Shown here piece after piece: positions 1-10,803 of a DNA stretch of 64,000 nucleotides (positions within the stretch are counted from its first letter, which is position 1; every line of letters starts with the position of its first letter). The position numbers and the translations under genes were made by a program. Below the pieces are notes generated by a model. It worked only from the letters and a program-made list of their open reading frames with translations, ran no database searches and had not been told where the DNA came from. This DNA comes from Solibacillus sp. FSL R7-0668. GTDB lineage: Bacteria > Bacillota > Bacilli > Bacillales_A > Planococcaceae. The DNA is taken from the NCBI RefSeq assembly GCF_038006205.1, contig NZ_JBBOUU010000001.1:1056001-1120000 (forward strand), given 5' to 3'.

Positions 1-782
1 TAGGTGCAACTTCGGTGGAATTAGCAGATGAAGCGGCAATCAAAGAATTACTTGGTTGTGCGCCAGGTTCAATAGGTCCAGTGAAATTACCTGTCAGCGT
101 AAAAGTCATTGCGGATAACGCCATCAAATCGGTGCGTAACGGTGTAGCTGGTGCAAATGAAGATGGCTACCACTTATTAAATGTTAACCCTGAGCGCGAT
201 TTTGCAATTGGCTCTTATGAAGACATTCGCTTCATCCAAGAGGGCGATCCATCTCCAGACGGACAAGGTGTAATCAAATTTGCTGAAGGTATTGAAGTAG
301 GTCATATCTTCAAATTAGGTACGACGTATTCAGCGAAAATGAATGGTACTTTCCTAGATGAGCAAGGAAAAGCACAGCCATTCATCATGGGCTGCTATGG
401 TATTGGTGTTTCTCGCTTACTTGCAGCAGTTGCTGAACAGTTCCAAGATGACAATGGTTTTGTATGGCCAGCTCAATTAGCACCATATGATTTACACTTA
501 GTGCCTGTGAATACAAAAGACGAGGCCCAAGTTCAATTAGCAGATGAATTATATGGCGTTTTAAAATCATATCGCTATGATGTACTTTATGATGATCGTG
601 CTGAGCGTGCTGGTGTTAAATTTGCGGATGCAGACCTTATTGGTTTACCTGTACGTATTACAGTAGGTAAAAAAGCGTCTGAAGGCTTAGTGGAAGTAAA
701 ATTCCGTGCAACAGGCGAATCAGCAGAGTGGGCAAAAGAAGAAGTAGTTGATCGTTTGAACGAATACTTCCGTCAAAACTAA
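1..782 (+). CDS. proS: Prolyl-tRNA synthetase, C-terminal part (gene cut by window edge)
   Basis: Charges tRNA-Pro with proline in the cytoplasm. The frame is open from base 3 with no start, so the gene begins left of the window; about 260 C-terminal residues are present. In order one sees the end of the INS editing insertion, the class II motif 3 region with [13 protein letters not shown], and the anticodon-binding domain ending in NEYFRQN. This matches the bacterial (ProS type 1) enzyme, and proS directly before polC is the usual Bacillales order. A strong terminator follows at once. Identity is based on recognised family sequence and context; nothing looks damaged. Confidence 0.95.
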   Translation, partial: GATSVELADEAAIKELLGCAPGSIGPVKLPVSVKVIADNAIKSVRNGVAGANEDGYHLLNVNPERDFAIGSYEDIRFIQEGDPSPDGQGVIKFAEGIEVGHIFKLGTTYSAKMNGTFLDEQGKAQPFIMGCYGIGVSRLLAAVAEQFQDDNGFVWPAQLAPYDLHLVPVNTKDEAQVQLADELYGVLKSYRYDVLYDDRAERAGVKFADADLIGLPVRITVGKKASEGLVEVKFRATGESAEWAKEEVVDRLNEYFRQN

Positions 783-803
783 CCATAATCACTAGAAAGA
801 GGG

Positions 804-838
804 GGAAAGTACAGGATTTATGTACTTTCCTTTCTTTT
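804..838 (+). terminator. Intrinsic terminator after proS
   Basis: A perfect 10-bp stem (GGAAAGTACA at 804-813 with TGTACTTTCC at 821-830), a 7-nt loop and then a T-rich tail (tttctttttc). It sits 22 bases past the proS stop and just before polC, so polC probably depends partly on readthrough; I see no convincing promoter in the roughly 25 bases left before polC. Confidence 0.85.
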
Positions 839-863
839 TCGATAAATAGAAAGGGTGAAACAA

Positions 864-3800
864 TTGTCAAAACAGGAAGGAAGACAAAAATTCCTACTCT
901 TATTACAACAGCTTGAATTGACTGATGATGTCTATATGTCCTTTTTTGAAAATGGCGCACTCGAACGTGTTACCGTCCATAAAAAGAAGCGCGTATGGCA
1001 TTTTAAAATTCAAATCGAAAATATATTACCGTTTCAAGTATACCAACTGTTGCGGTTGCGCATGGCAGAGAAATTTTCTCATATCGCGAGTGTAACTTTA
1101 ACGATTGAATCGCAAAATCCAGTCGTCAATGAGCAGCATATTTTAGAATATTGGCAGTCGGCAATTGAACAGCTTGGTGAAATGTCGCCATTACTTCGTG
1201 AAAATTTAATGAAGCAAACACCACAATGGACGGGGAACAAGCTTGTTGTCACAACAATGGTAGAGCATGAATTTTCAATTTTAAAAGCAAAATACACCGA
1301 AAAAATTGCCGATAGCTATAAATCATTCGGTTTCCCACATATTCCATTAGACTTTAAGCTTGTAGAGGAATCGGAGGAATTCATTGCGCAGCAAGAAGCG
1401 TTTTATGAGCAGCGCAGGGAGGAAGAAGAGCGCTTATCAAAACAGGCGATGGCAGACTTTGCAGCGCGTGAAAAAGAAAAAGCAGCCAACCCGGGAGCAG
1501 TTGCACAAACAGATGCCGTATTCCAACTCGGATCACTCATCAAAAATCCAGAGATTACAGAGATTCGTACCATTTTAGAAGAAGAGCGCTCGATTGTTAT
1601 TGAAGGCTTTATTTTCGCAGCGGAAGTGAAGGAGCTTCGAAGTGGGCGTTCTATTTTAGAATTTAAAATGTCGGATTACACGGATTCGTTAGCAGTCAAA
1701 ATGTTCTCCAATAGCGATGAAGATGTTGTGAAGATGAATCAAATTAGTAAAGGTATGTGGGTGCGGGCGCGCGGCTCGATTCAAATGGATACTTTTGCGC
1801 GTGATTTAGTGATGATGGTGCGTGATATTAATGAAGTCAAGCATGAGCCACGTAAAGACTTAGCACCTGAAGGCGAAAAACGGGTGGAACTCCATTTACA
1901 CTCCCCAATGAGTCAGATGGATGCGATGACTCCCGTAGATAAATTGGTGGCACAAGCTGCGAAGTGGGGACATCCTGCAATCGCAATTACGGATCATGCC
2001 GTTGTACAAGCATTCCCGGAAGCCTATTCAGCAGGGAAGAAAAATGGCATTAAAGTGATTTACGGCGTAGAGGCAAACTTAGTAGATGATGGCAAGCCGA
2101 TTGTCTATGACCCACAGGACCGCATGCTTGAAGATGAAACGTACATCGTATTTGACGTGGAGACAACTGGTTTCTCGAATGTGTATGACACGATTATTGA
2201 GCTTGCCGCTGTGAAAATTAAAAACGGTCAAGTTCTGGACACGTTTGAGCGCTTTTCAAATCCGCATCGGAAGCTTACAGCCAAAATTATTGAATTAACC
2301 CATATTACGGATGATATGCTCGTCAATGCACCAGAGCTAAGTGATGTCATTACGGAATTCCGAGACTTTATTGGCGATGGCGTAGTAGTTGCCCACAACG
2401 CAGCGTTCGACTTAGGCTTCTTATATGTTGCTTATAAAACGGCTGGCATTGATGTGCGTCATCCAGGGATTGATACAGTGGAATTATCACGATTAGTGAA
2501 TCCTGGTCAAAAAACGCATAATTTAAAAACATTAACGAAAAAATACAATATCGAATTAACGCAACATCACCGTGCCATTTATGACACCGAGGCAACAGCC
2601 GAGCTATTCCTCCATTTAATGAAGCAGGCGGATGATTTAGGTATTAAAAACTTGAATGAAATGAATGATCATGTCGGCGGTGAGGATGGCTATAAACAAT
2701 CGCGTCCAAGTCACTGTACGATTTTAGCGGTCGACAATGATGGATTGAAAAATTTATTTAAGCTCATTACGATTTCGCATACACAGACATTTTATCGTGT
2801 GCCGCGTATTCGTCGTTCGGATTTACAAAAGCTACGTCAGGGGTTAATTGTCGGTTCGGGCTGTTCAAATGGTGAGCTCTTTGAAACGATGATGAACAAA
2901 ACACCAGAGGAAGCCGAACGTATGGCGCGCTTCTATGATTATTTAGAAGTGATGCCAAAGCCGGTGTACTCGCCGTTAGTTGATGGCGGAACGGTGCATG
3001 ATGAATGGGCGCTAGAAGATATTATTCGCCGAATTGTTAAGCTCGGAAAGAAATTAAATTTACCAGTTGTTGCGACAGGTAATGTGCATTATTTACATGA
3101 AACCGATGCGAAGTTCCGTCAAATCTTAGTTGGTTCAATGGGTGGAGCCAATCCGTTGAATCGTCATAAATTACCGCAAGTACATTTCCGAACAACGGAT
3201 GAAATGTTAAAAGAATTTGACTTTTTAGGACCTGACTTGGCGAAGGAAATTGTTGTAACAAACACCCAATTAATCGCTGACATGATTGGTGATGTAAAGC
3301 CAATTAAGGATGATTTATATACACCAAAAATCGAAGGCTCTGATGATGAGGTAACCAATTTAACCTATGAGATGGCCCATCGCATATATGGCGAAAACTT
3401 ACCTGAAATTGTGCAAGCCCGTATCGATAAGGAATTAAAATCAATTTTAGGTCATGGGTTCGGAGTAATTTACTTAATTTCCGCGAAACTCGTAAAAAAA
3501 TCATTAGCGGACGGTTACCTAGTAGGTTCGCGTGGTTCGGTTGGTTCTTCACTTGTTGCAACATTTATGGAGATTACAGAGGTCAATCCATTGCCACCGC
3601 ATTATGTCTGTCCAGAATGTAAACACTCAGAGTTTATTGCAGATGGTTCGGTCGCTTCTGGTTATGACTTACCGAATAAAGAATGCCCACAATGTGGAGC
3701 GCAGTATAAAAAGGACGGGCATGATATTCCGTTCGAAACCTTCCTTGGATTTAAAGGAGATAAGGTACCCGATATTGATCTCAATTTCTCAGGTGAATAT

Positions 3801-5189
3801 CAGCCACAAGCGCATAACTATACAAAAGTGCTGTTTGGTGAGGACTATGTTTTCCGCGCTGGAACGATTGGTACAGTTGCAGAAAAAACAGCCTATGGTT
3901 ATGTGAAAGGCTATGCAAATGATAATAATATTACGTATCGGAACGCAGAAGTGGACCGACTTGTACAAGGTTGTACCGGTGTGAAACGGACAACGGGGCA
4001 GCACCCGGGTGGGATTATTGTCGTACCGGATTATATGGATATTTACGATTTCTCTCCAGTACAATTTCCAGCCGATGCGCAAGATGCCGAGTGGAAAACG
4101 ACACATTTTGACTTCCACTCGATTCACGATAATATTTTAAAGCTTGATATTCTCGGGCACGATGATCCGACTGTGATCCGTATGCTGCAAGATTTATCGG
4201 GTATTGATCCGAAAACAATTCCAACGGATGACCCGACCGTAATGAAAATTTTTAGCTCCACGGAGTCTTTAGGGGTCACTGAAAAGCAAATTGGTGCAAA
4301 AACAGGGACACTCGGCATTCCGGAGTTTGGGACAAAATTTGTTCGTCAAATGCTAGAAGAAACGAAACCAACGACATTTAGTGAGCTTGTACAAATTTCA
4401 GGGCTTTCTCACGGTACGGATGTTTGGCTTGGAAACGCAGCGGACCTCATTAAAGATGGTACATGTGTCTTAAAAGAGGTAATTGGTTGTCGTGATGATA
4501 TTATGGTTTATTTAATCTATCAGGATTTGGAGCCGAGTTTTGCGTTTAAAATTATGGAATCTGTGCGTAAAGGGAAAGGCCTAACCGATGACATGGAAGC
4601 GGAGATGCGGGCAAAAAAAGTGCCGGAATGGTATATCGATTCCTGCAAAAAGATTAAGTATATGTTCCCAAAGGCCCACGCCGCAGCCTATGTATTAATG
4701 GCGGTGCGTATTGCCTGGTTTAAAGTTCATCATCCAATCCTTTATTATGCTGCATACTTTACGGTGCGTGCGTCAGACTTTGATTTAATTTCGATGACGC
4801 AAGGTTCTGTCATGATTCGTAAAAAAATCGATGAAATTAATATGAAGGGCTTAGATGCAGCTCCGAAAGAGAAAAGCTTATTAACCGTTATGGAAATTGC
4901 GCTCGAAATGTGTGAGCGCGGCATGAGCTTTAAAAAGATTGATTTGTATAAATCACAAGCGAGTGAATTTATTATTGAAGGCAATTCGTTAATTCCGCCA
5001 TTTGATTCGATTCCAGGGCTTGGAACGAACGTAGCGAAGCAAATTGTCGAGGCACGAAAAAATGGAGAGTTTTTATCGAAAGAAGATTTACAACAGCGTG
5101 GTCGTGTTTCGAAAACATTAATCGAGTATATGGATGAGCTTGGTTGCTTAGAAGGGATGCCCGATGCCAACCAATTATCATTGTTCTAA
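864..5189 (+). CDS. polC: DNA polymerase III alpha subunit, Gram-positive PolC type
   Basis: Replicative DNA polymerase with built-in proofreading. From this start it is 1441 residues, close to the usual 1430-1440. Order of parts: N-terminal domain and OB fold; PHP domain with [10 protein letters not shown] near residue 344; an inserted DEDD exonuclease beginning DVETTGF near 431, with the later HNAAFDLGF motif; a zinc finger with CPEC near 916 and CPQCG near 941; and the palm catalytic motif DIDLNFSG near 970. The start is a choice. TTG at 864 has an AAAGGGTGA ribosome site at the right distance, while the in-frame GTG at 855 lies inside that site. The upstream GTG would give MKQLS, also family-like, so 855 remains possible. 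Confidence 0.96.
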   Translation: MSKQEGRQKFLLLLQQLELTDDVYMSFFENGALERVTVHKKKRVWHFKIQIENILPFQVYQLLRLRMAEKFSHIASVTLTIESQNPVVNEQHILEYWQSAIEQLGEMSPLLRENLMKQTPQWTGNKLVVTTMVEHEFSILKAKYTEKIADSYKSFGFPHIPLDFKLVEESEEFIAQQEAFYEQRREEEERLSKQAMADFAAREKEKAANPGAVAQTDAVFQLGSLIKNPEITEIRTILEEERSIVIEGFIFAAEVKELRSGRSILEFKMSDYTDSLAVKMFSNSDEDVVKMNQISKGMWVRARGSIQMDTFARDLVMMVRDINEVKHEPRKDLAPEGEKRVELHLHSPMSQMDAMTPVDKLVAQAAKWGHPAIAITDHAVVQAFPEAYSAGKKNGIKVIYGVEANLVDDGKPIVYDPQDRMLEDETYIVFDVETTGFSNVYDTIIELAAVKIKNGQVLDTFERFSNPHRKLTAKIIELTHITDDMLVNAPELSDVITEFRDFIGDGVVVAHNAAFDLGFLYVAYKTAGIDVRHPGIDTVELSRLVNPGQKTHNLKTLTKKYNIELTQHHRAIYDTEATAELFLHLMKQADDLGIKNLNEMNDHVGGEDGYKQSRPSHCTILAVDNDGLKNLFKLITISHTQTFYRVPRIRRSDLQKLRQGLIVGSGCSNGELFETMMNKTPEEAERMARFYDYLEVMPKPVYSPLVDGGTVHDEWALEDIIRRIVKLGKKLNLPVVATGNVHYLHETDAKFRQILVGSMGGANPLNRHKLPQVHFRTTDEMLKEFDFLGPDLAKEIVVTNTQLIADMIGDVKPIKDDLYTPKIEGSDDEVTNLTYEMAHRIYGENLPEIVQARIDKELKSILGHGFGVIYLISAKLVKKSLADGYLVGSRGSVGSSLVATFMEITEVNPLPPHYVCPECKHSEFIADGSVASGYDLPNKECPQCGAQYKKDGHDIPFETFLGFKGDKVPDIDLNFSGEYQPQAHNYTKVLFGEDYVFRAGTIGTVAEKTAYGYVKGYANDNNITYRNAEVDRLVQGCTGVKRTTGQHPGGIIVVPDYMDIYDFSPVQFPADAQDAEWKTTHFDFHSIHDNILKLDILGHDDPTVIRMLQDLSGIDPKTIPTDDPTVMKIFSSTESLGVTEKQIGAKTGTLGIPEFGTKFVRQMLEETKPTTFSELVQISGLSHGTDVWLGNAADLIKDGTCVLKEVIGCRDDIMVYLIYQDLEPSFAFKIMESVRKGKGLTDDMEAEMRAKKVPEWYIDSCKKIKYMFPKAHAAAYVLMAVRIAWFKVHHPILYYAAYFTVRASDFDLISMTQGSVMIRKKIDEINMKGLDAAPKEKSLLTVMEIALEMCERGMSFKKIDLYKSQASEFIIEGNSLIPPFDSIPGLGTNVAKQIVEARKNGEFLSKEDLQQRGRVSKTLIEYMDELGCLEGMPDANQLSLF

Positions 5190-5229
5190 AACTTGTCAAT
5201 GATGAAATGGACACTTTTATAGCCAATAT

Positions 5230-5258
5230 TTGCATTCACAATATGTTTGTGCTATGCT
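5230..5258 (+). promoter_or_regulatory. Sigma-A promoter for the rimP-nusA-infB operon
   Basis: TTGCAT (5230-5235), a 17-bp spacer and TATGCT (5253-5258). It lies between polC and rimP, so transcription would start near 5265 and give an untranslated leader of about 135 bases that carries two hairpins before rimP. Confidence 0.65.
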
Positions 5259-5289
5259 AATCGTAACAATTTGTTGATAGTTCGCCAGC

Positions 5290-5321
5290 AAAAGAGTGGG
5301 GTTTCCCGCTCTTTTCTGTTG
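5290..5321 (+). terminator. Leader hairpin with weak U-tract upstream of rimP (possible attenuator)
   Basis: AAAAGAGTGGG (5290-5300) pairs with CCCGCTCTTTT (5305-5315), with one T-G wobble and a GTTT loop, followed by a poor T-tract (ctgttgttt). It lies downstream of the promoter at 5230-5258. It could therefore act within the rimP-nusA leader as well as ending polC messages. In B. subtilis the nusA operon is autoregulated by NusA-dependent termination in its leader; weak U-tracts are typical of such sites. Confidence 0.6.
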
Positions 5322-5358
5322 TTTACATGGCTATTAATGCAAATTTTTCAATGAAAAC

Positions 5359-5393
5359 TCGCCTTTTAGCTGTAAGGCGAAAGCGTAAGGAGG
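5359..5393 (+). promoter_or_regulatory. Hairpin abutting the rimP ribosome binding site
   Basis: TCGCCTT (5359-5365) and AAGGCGA (5374-5380) form a perfect 7-bp stem with an 8-base loop. It ends seven bases before the AAGGAGG ribosome site (5387-5393) of rimP. It may influence translation initiation or mRNA stability; function is not known. Confidence 0.4.
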
Positions 5394-5398
5394 ATACG

Positions 5399-5884
5399 AT
5401 GAACAAAGTTACGTCGATCATTGAAGAGCTAGTAACGCCGATCGTTGAGGAACTTGAATTAGAATTAGTTGATATCGAGTTCGTGAAAGAAGGACGCGAC
5501 TGGTTCCTTCGTATTTATGTTGACACACCTGAAGGCGGCATTGATATTTTACAATGTGCGCAAGTAAGTGAACGTTTAAGCGAGAAATTGGATGAAAATG
5601 ATCCGATTGAGCAAAATTATTATTTAGAGGTTTCTTCACCAGGAGCTGAACGTCCGTTAAAAAAACAGCAGGACTTCGAAAAGGCTATTGGGCAATATAT
5701 TTATGTAAAAACGTATGAGCCTGTGAAAGATTTAAAAGAATTCTATGGGTATTTACGCGCATATACAGATGAATTATTAGAAATTGAAATCCGCATTAAA
5801 ACACGTAAATTAACAGTACAAATCGAAAAAGAAAAAATTGCGCAAGCCCGTCTTGCTATCGATTTTTCAGACAAGCAAATTTAG
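5399..5884 (+). CDS. rimP: Ribosome maturation factor RimP (YlxS)
   Basis: Cytoplasmic factor needed for maturation of the 30S subunit. It has 161 residues, the normal size. The N-terminal alpha/beta domain contains ELELVDIEFVKEGRDW, followed by the SSPGAERPL motif typical of RimP and a small SH3-like C-terminal domain. ATG at 5399 is chosen because AAGGAGG stands six bases before it; the open frame extends upstream without a ribosome site. It is the first gene of the nusA-infB operon, 13 bases ahead of nusA. Confidence 0.93.
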   Translation: MNKVTSIIEELVTPIVEELELELVDIEFVKEGRDWFLRIYVDTPEGGIDILQCAQVSERLSEKLDENDPIEQNYYLEVSSPGAERPLKKQQDFEKAIGQYIYVKTYEPVKDLKEFYGYLRAYTDELLEIEIRIKTRKLTVQIEKEKIAQARLAIDFSDKQI

Positions 5885-5897
5885 GAGTGAAAACAAA

Positions 5898-7025
5898 ATG
5901 AGTAGTGAATTACTAGATGCCCTAACTGCCCTTGAAGAGCAGAAAGGTATTTCAAGAGAGGTATTAATTGAGGCAATCGAGGCGGCTTTAGTAACGGCAT
6001 ACAAACGTAACTTTAATCAAGCGCAAAACGTACGTGTAGACCTTAATCTTGATACAGGTACTATGGTTGTTTATTCTCGCAAGGACGTCGTAGAAGATGT
6101 GGAAGATGAGCGCTTAGAAATCGCGTTAGAGGATGCACAATTCATCAACCCTGCTTACCAAATCGGCGATGTCGTAGAAGAAGAAGTAACACCTCGTAAC
6201 TTCGGCCGAATTGCTGCACAAACAGCGAAGCAAGTCGTAACGCAACGTGTGCGCGAAGCAGAGCGAGGCTTAATCTATGAAGAATATGTTGACCGTGAAG
6301 ACGATATCGTTACAGGTGTAATCGAACGTCAAGATGCGCGTAATATTTACGTATCCATTGGTAAAGTTGAAGCTGCATTACCAGTAAATGAGCAAATTCA
6401 AGGTGAAGTTTACAAGCCAACATCACGCATTCGTGTCTATATCACGAAAGTTGAGCGCACAACTCGTGGCCCACAAGTAATTGTATCTCGTACACATCCT
6501 GGTTTACTGCGTCGTCTATTCGAAATGGAAGTACCAGAAATTTATGATGGCACAGTAGAAATTAAATCGATTGCACGTGAAGCTGGCGACCGTTCTAAAA
6601 TCTCTGTGTATGCACATAATGAAGAAGTAGATCCTGTAGGGTCATGCGTAGGTGCTAAAGGTGCTCGCGTTCAAACAATTGTAAACGAATTAAACGGCGA
6701 GAAAATCGACATCGTAGAATGGTCAGAAGATCCGGTTGTATTTGTAGCGAATGCCCTTAGCCCATCAAAAGTGTTAGACGTTCAAGTCAATGAAGAAGAA
6801 AAGTCAACAACTGTAGTAGTACCAGATTATCAACTATCTTTAGCAATCGGTAAACGCGGTCAAAACGCACGTCTTGCTGCGAAGCTAACTGGCTGGAAAA
6901 TCGACATCAAGTCTGAAACAGATGCGCGTGAACTAGGAATCTATCCTTCTGAAACAAGCACATTCGTTCCACGCGAAGACAATGAAGATGTTGTATTTGA
7001 TTTATATGGTGACGACGAAGAGTAA
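5898..7025 (+). CDS. nusA: Transcription termination/antitermination factor NusA
   Basis: Binds RNA polymerase and nascent RNA and modulates pausing and termination. The 375 residues match the short Gram-positive form (about 370) without the C-terminal acidic repeats of enterobacteria. Order: an N-terminal RNA polymerase-binding domain, an S1 domain around residues 135-200, then two KH domains with GAKGARV and GKRGQNARLAAKLTGW. ATG at 5898 follows a TAGGAGTGA ribosome site; an upstream in-frame extension inside rimP has no such site. The leader hairpin at 5290-5315 may allow feedback on this operon. Confidence 0.96.
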   Translation: MSSELLDALTALEEQKGISREVLIEAIEAALVTAYKRNFNQAQNVRVDLNLDTGTMVVYSRKDVVEDVEDERLEIALEDAQFINPAYQIGDVVEEEVTPRNFGRIAAQTAKQVVTQRVREAERGLIYEEYVDREDDIVTGVIERQDARNIYVSIGKVEAALPVNEQIQGEVYKPTSRIRVYITKVERTTRGPQVIVSRTHPGLLRRLFEMEVPEIYDGTVEIKSIAREAGDRSKISVYAHNEEVDPVGSCVGAKGARVQTIVNELNGEKIDIVEWSEDPVVFVANALSPSKVLDVQVNEEEKSTTVVVPDYQLSLAIGKRGQNARLAAKLTGWKIDIKSETDARELGIYPSETSTFVPREDNEDVVFDLYGDDEE

Positions 7026-7065
7026 GCATCACACTTGAAATAGTTTTGCTAAGGAGGGTGAGCAA

Positions 7066-7344
7066 ATGGTAGTCAATAAAAAAGTCCCTTTACGAAAATG
7101 TGTAGCAACAGGTGAAATGTTACCTAAAAAATCAATGATTCGTGTCGTTCGTTCTAAGGAAGGCGAAGTAAGCGTTGATGTAACAGGTAAAAAATCTGGT
7201 CGAGGTGCCTATGTATCTAAATCAGAGCAGGCTGTTGACTTAGCACGTAAAAAAAGTAGTTTGGATCGCCAACTAGAAGCGAAAGTGCCAGATGAAGTGT
7301 ATGAGGAGCTATTAACGCTGATTCGTAGGGAGTCGATTTTATGA
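7066..7344 (+). CDS. rnpM: YlxR/RnpM family nucleic-acid-binding protein
   Basis: Small basic protein of 92 residues with the family signature RKCVATG near the N-terminus and the later GRGAYVSKS. B. subtilis YlxR has been described as an RNase P modulator (RnpM) and as nucleoid or RNA associated; the precise role here is inferred from that. An AAGGAGGGTG ribosome site precedes the ATG, and the stop overlaps the start of ylxQ by four bases (ATGA), which suggests translational coupling. Confidence 0.9.
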   Translation: MVVNKKVPLRKCVATGEMLPKKSMIRVVRSKEGEVSVDVTGKKSGRGAYVSKSEQAVDLARKKSSLDRQLEAKVPDEVYEELLTLIRRESIL

Positions 7345-7649
7345 CAAATCCTGCAGTGCTACAGCTCTTAGGTTTAGCGGCACGTGCACGTAAAGTAATC
7401 TCTGGAGAAGAGCTAGTCATTAAAGAAGTTCGAAATGGTAAGGCAAAGCTTGTGTTACTTGCTTCAGATGCTTCAGCAAATACTAGTAAAAAGATTCAAG
7501 ATAAATGTACGTATTATCACGTTGAGTATTATGTTTTTGGGGATCGATATGATCTTGGACATGCTACAGGAAAAGAACACCGTGTAGCGATTGCTATTAC
7601 AGATAGCGGATTTGCTAAAAAAATGTCTAGTCTACTCAACGAAAAATAA
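7341..7649 (+). CDS. rplGA: YlxQ, L7Ae-family RNA-binding protein
   Basis: A 102-residue L7Ae/L30e/S12e-fold protein. Family features are [12 protein letters not shown] near the start and [14 protein letters not shown] after the second strand. B. subtilis YlxQ binds kink-turn RNA; the cellular target is unknown. It overlaps rnpM by four bases and is followed 14 bases later by infB, the conserved place for this gene. Confidence 0.88.
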   Translation: MTNPAVLQLLGLAARARKVISGEELVIKEVRNGKAKLVLLASDASANTSKKIQDKCTYYHVEYYVFGDRYDLGHATGKEHRVAIAITDSGFAKKMSSLLNEK

Positions 7650-7663
7650 TCGGGGGTGAGCAG

Positions 7664-9964
7664 ATGAGCAAAGTAAGAGTTCATGAATATGCGAAAAAGG
7701 TAAATAAAACAAGTAAGGAAGTTATTGAGCAGTTAGCAAAATTTGATCAGCCTGTGAAAAATCATATGGCAGTGATTAATGAAGCGACACTATCAAAACT
7801 TGATTCTGTCTTTCAGCAAGCAGCAGAACCAGCAAAAGATTCTCCTGCCAAACAGTCATCTGCAAAGAATGTAAAGCCAGCACAAAAGCAAGGGCAGCAC
7901 AACGCGCAGCATGAAAAAAAGCAGGAGCGTCAACAATCTGCTTCGATCAATCAGCAACCGAAGAAAACAAACAATGCCTCTGGGCAACCAAAATCGCAAC
8001 AGGGCGAAAAACTAAGAAATGAAAAAGGTAACCAAAATCGAAATATGACTCAAAATAACAACAATAACCGCAAAGGCGGCAATAACCAAAATAACAATAA
8101 TAACAAGGGCGGCTATCAACAACGTCGTAGACCAGGAATTAACGGTGGTAAACGTCGTACACATCGCCCAGCACCTCAGCCAATGGTCCAAAAAGAATTA
8201 CCAGAAAAAATTACATTCTATGAAAGCTTAACAGTAGCTGAGCTTGCTAAAAAGCTATACCGTGAGCCTTCAGAAATTATTAAAAAATTGTTCATGCTTG
8301 GTGTAATGGCAACAATTAACCAAGAGCTTGATAAGGATGCAATCGAGCTAATTTGTGCAGACTATGGGGTAGATGTAGAAGAAGAAATCCGTATCGACAA
8401 AACAGACTTAGATACGTACTTCGATGACACAATCGTAGAGGTCGACGAAAATGCGTTAGAAGAGCGTCCGCCAGTTGTAACAATAATGGGGCACGTTGAC
8501 CACGGTAAAACATCTTTACTTGACTCAATCCGTAAAACGAAAGTAACTGCGGGTGAAGCAGGTGGGATTACGCAGCATATTGGTGCATACCAAGTAGAAG
8601 CAAACGGCAAGAAAATTTCATTCTTAGATACACCTGGTCACGCAGCGTTCACAACAATGCGTGCGCGTGGTGCATCTGTAACGGATATTGCGATTATCGT
8701 TGTAGCTGCTGATGACGGTGTGATGCCACAAACAGTAGAAGCAATTAACCACGCGAAAGCCGCTGAAGTGCCAATTATCGTAGCAATCAACAAAATGGAT
8801 AAACCATCAGCGAACCCAGACCGTGTCCAACAAGAATTAACGGAGCATGGTTTAGTGCCAGAAGCTTGGGGTGGCGATACAATCTTCGTACCAATTTCTG
8901 CATTAAAGAGTGAAGGAATCGACGAATTATTAGAAATGGTTCTTTTAACTGCTGAAGTTGGCGAATTAAAAGCAAACCCAACTCGTTCTGCAATCGGTTC
9001 TGTAATCGAAGCACAGCTTGATAAGGGCCGTGGTGCTGTAGCGACATTATTAGTTCAAGATGGTACATTACGTGTTGGAGATCCAATCGTAGTAGGTCAT
9101 GCATTCGGTCGTGTACGTGCAATGGTAAACGACATGGGCCGTCGTATTAAAGCAGCTGGTCCATCTACACCAGTTGAAATTACAGGCTTAAACGAAGTAC
9201 CACAAGCGGGTGACCGTTTCGTAGTCTTCGCGGATGAGAAAACAGCTCGTCAAGTGGGTGAATCTCGTTCAATGACTGCTATCCAAGCACAACGCTCAGA
9301 AAAACAACGTGTCACATTAGATAACTTATTTGAACAAATGAGCCAAGGTGACATGAAAGAATTAAACTTAATCGTTAAAGCAGACGTACAAGGTACTGTA
9401 GAAGCGATGGCATCTTCATTAATGAAAATTGATGTAGAAGGCGTAAACGTAAAAATCATCCACACGGGTGCAGGTGCGATTACAGAGTCTGATATTTCAT
9501 TAGCAGCTGCTTCAAACGCAATTGTAATCGGCTTCAACGTACGTCCAGATACAAACGCAAAACGTGCGGCAGAAGAAGAAGGCGTAGACATTCGCTTACA
9601 CCGTATCATTTACAAAGTAATCGAAGAAATCGAATCTGCGATGAAAGGTATGCTAGACCCTGAATACGAAGAAAAAATCGTTGGTCAAGCAGAAGTTCGT
9701 CAAACAATTAAAGTATCAAAAGTGGGTACAATTGCAGGTTCATATGTCATCGAAGGTAAAATTGTACGTGATGCAGGCGTACGTATTATCCGCGAAAACG
9801 TTGTTATTTTTGAAGGCGAGTTAGATTCATTAAAACGCTTCAAAGATGACGCCAAAGAAGTTGCTAAAGGGTATGAGTGTGGTATTACAATCAAAAACTA
9901 CAACGACATTAAGGAAGGCGACATTATCGAAGCCTTCGTAATGGAAGAAATCGTTCGTAAATAA
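7664..9964 (+). CDS. infB: Translation initiation factor IF-2
   Basis: GTPase that brings fMet-tRNA to the 30S subunit and promotes subunit joining. It has 766 residues. An N-terminal IF2N-like segment is followed by a low-complexity Asn/Gln/Lys-rich linker (roughly residues 50-165), a second IF2N domain, the G domain with P-loop GHVDHGKT at 276-283, then DTPGHAAF and NKMD, and domains II-IV. The ATG follows a GGGGGTGAG ribosome site. The poly-Asn linker is longer and more repetitive than the rest of the protein, but such linkers vary widely in the family. Confidence 0.97.
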   Translation: MSKVRVHEYAKKVNKTSKEVIEQLAKFDQPVKNHMAVINEATLSKLDSVFQQAAEPAKDSPAKQSSAKNVKPAQKQGQHNAQHEKKQERQQSASINQQPKKTNNASGQPKSQQGEKLRNEKGNQNRNMTQNNNNNRKGGNNQNNNNNKGGYQQRRRPGINGGKRRTHRPAPQPMVQKELPEKITFYESLTVAELAKKLYREPSEIIKKLFMLGVMATINQELDKDAIELICADYGVDVEEEIRIDKTDLDTYFDDTIVEVDENALEERPPVVTIMGHVDHGKTSLLDSIRKTKVTAGEAGGITQHIGAYQVEANGKKISFLDTPGHAAFTTMRARGASVTDIAIIVVAADDGVMPQTVEAINHAKAAEVPIIVAINKMDKPSANPDRVQQELTEHGLVPEAWGGDTIFVPISALKSEGIDELLEMVLLTAEVGELKANPTRSAIGSVIEAQLDKGRGAVATLLVQDGTLRVGDPIVVGHAFGRVRAMVNDMGRRIKAAGPSTPVEITGLNEVPQAGDRFVVFADEKTARQVGESRSMTAIQAQRSEKQRVTLDNLFEQMSQGDMKELNLIVKADVQGTVEAMASSLMKIDVEGVNVKIIHTGAGAITESDISLAAASNAIVIGFNVRPDTNAKRAAEEEGVDIRLHRIIYKVIEEIESAMKGMLDPEYEEKIVGQAEVRQTIKVSKVGTIAGSYVIEGKIVRDAGVRIIRENVVIFEGELDSLKRFKDDAKEVAKGYECGITIKNYNDIKEGDIIEAFVMEEIVRK

Positions 9965-10242
9965 TGATTGTATACGCAGAAATTGAATTCATCATTCAGA
10001 CTGCCCACTCATTAAAGGAAAAACGTGCCGTGCTTCAGCGTATGCTGACACGCACAAAACAAAAATTCAATGTTTCCATTGCGGAAATTGACCATCAAAA
10101 TGTATGGCAGCGCACGCGTTTAGCACTTGTAGCCGTCGCTTCTTCCAAAGAGGCGGCTGAACGTGAGCTCATGCATGCGGTTCACTTTTTACAGTCAAAC
10201 CCACAATGGGAGCAGTTAGATTTTTACCGAGAATATTTATAA
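9964..10242 (+). CDS. ylxP: YlxP, DUF503 family protein
   Basis: Short conserved protein (92 residues) with the DUF503 start MIVYAEIEF, the SLKEKRAVL segment and the HQNVWQRTRLALV stretch. The function is not established; its fixed position between infB and rbfA suggests a link to ribosome assembly or initiation. Its ATG overlaps the infB stop by one base (TAATG), so translation is probably coupled to infB. Confidence 0.85.
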   Translation: MIVYAEIEFIIQTAHSLKEKRAVLQRMLTRTKQKFNVSIAEIDHQNVWQRTRLALVAVASSKEAAERELMHAVHFLQSNPQWEQLDFYREYL

Positions 10243-10286
10243 AGTCCATAAATATGGCAAGTTAGTAGTAAAATGAGGTGACTTAT

Positions 10287-10631
10287 ATGTCTCTACGTTC
10301 AAATCGTGTTGCTGAGCAAATGAAAAAAGAAATTACTGAAATCATTGCGCGCAAAATTAAAGATCCACGTGTAGGTTTTGTTACAGTAACAGAAGTTGCG
10401 GTAACCGGAGATCTACAGCAAGCAACCGTATATATTACATCACTAGGTAATGAACGTGAACGTGCGGAATCGTTACAAGCTTTAGAAAAAGCATCAGGCT
10501 TCATTCGTTCTGAAGTAGGTTCTCGCATTCGCTTACGTCGCACGCCAGAACTAGCTTTCGAATTCGATACAGCAATCGAATACGGCAACAAAATCGACGC
10601 ATTACTACGTGGTCTACACGAAGACAAATAA
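10287..10631 (+). CDS. rbfA: 30S ribosome-binding factor RbfA
   Basis: Assembly factor that binds the 30S subunit during 16S rRNA maturation. From ATG at 10287 it has 114 residues. [16 protein letters not shown] and [19 protein letters not shown] are typical of the family's KH-like fold. The ATG is preferred over the in-frame GTG at 10278, because that GTG is part of the GAGGTGA ribosome site. A terminator follows, so this is the last gene of the nusA-infB operon. Confidence 0.93.
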   Translation: MSLRSNRVAEQMKKEITEIIARKIKDPRVGFVTVTEVAVTGDLQQATVYITSLGNERERAESLQALEKASGFIRSEVGSRIRLRRTPELAFEFDTAIEYGNKIDALLRGLHEDK

Positions 10632-10636
10632 TGTAC

Positions 10637-10680
10637 AAAAAAGTCTGCGCGGCATTTTATGCTTTGCAGGCTTTTTTTGC
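10637..10680 (+). terminator. Intrinsic terminator after rbfA
   Basis: AAAAAAGTCTGC (10637-10648) pairs with GCAGGCTTTTTT (10666-10677) with one wobble. An inner GCAT/ATGC stem lies across a three-base internal loop, and the T-run serves as both stem and tail. It closes the nusA-infB-rbfA operon. Confidence 0.85.
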
Positions 10681-10803
10681 AAAAAAAAGAGCATTGAAGT
10701 GCTTGTTAAGTGGGAAGAGCTAACGCAAAAGTATAGGCTTGAGCACTTTCGCATAAAGGGGCTAGGCACTTTAATCGAGATACTACGTCAAAGGAGCAAA
10801 TGA

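Noticed and set aside
4745-5170. Open frame of 141 codons on the minus strand across the polC end
   Set aside because: It lies fully inside polC on the opposite strand, and composition and lack of signals mark it as a shadow.
10609-10803. Short open frame between rbfA and truB
   Set aside because: It runs through the rbfA terminator, has no ribosome site, and ends where the truB ribosome site begins.
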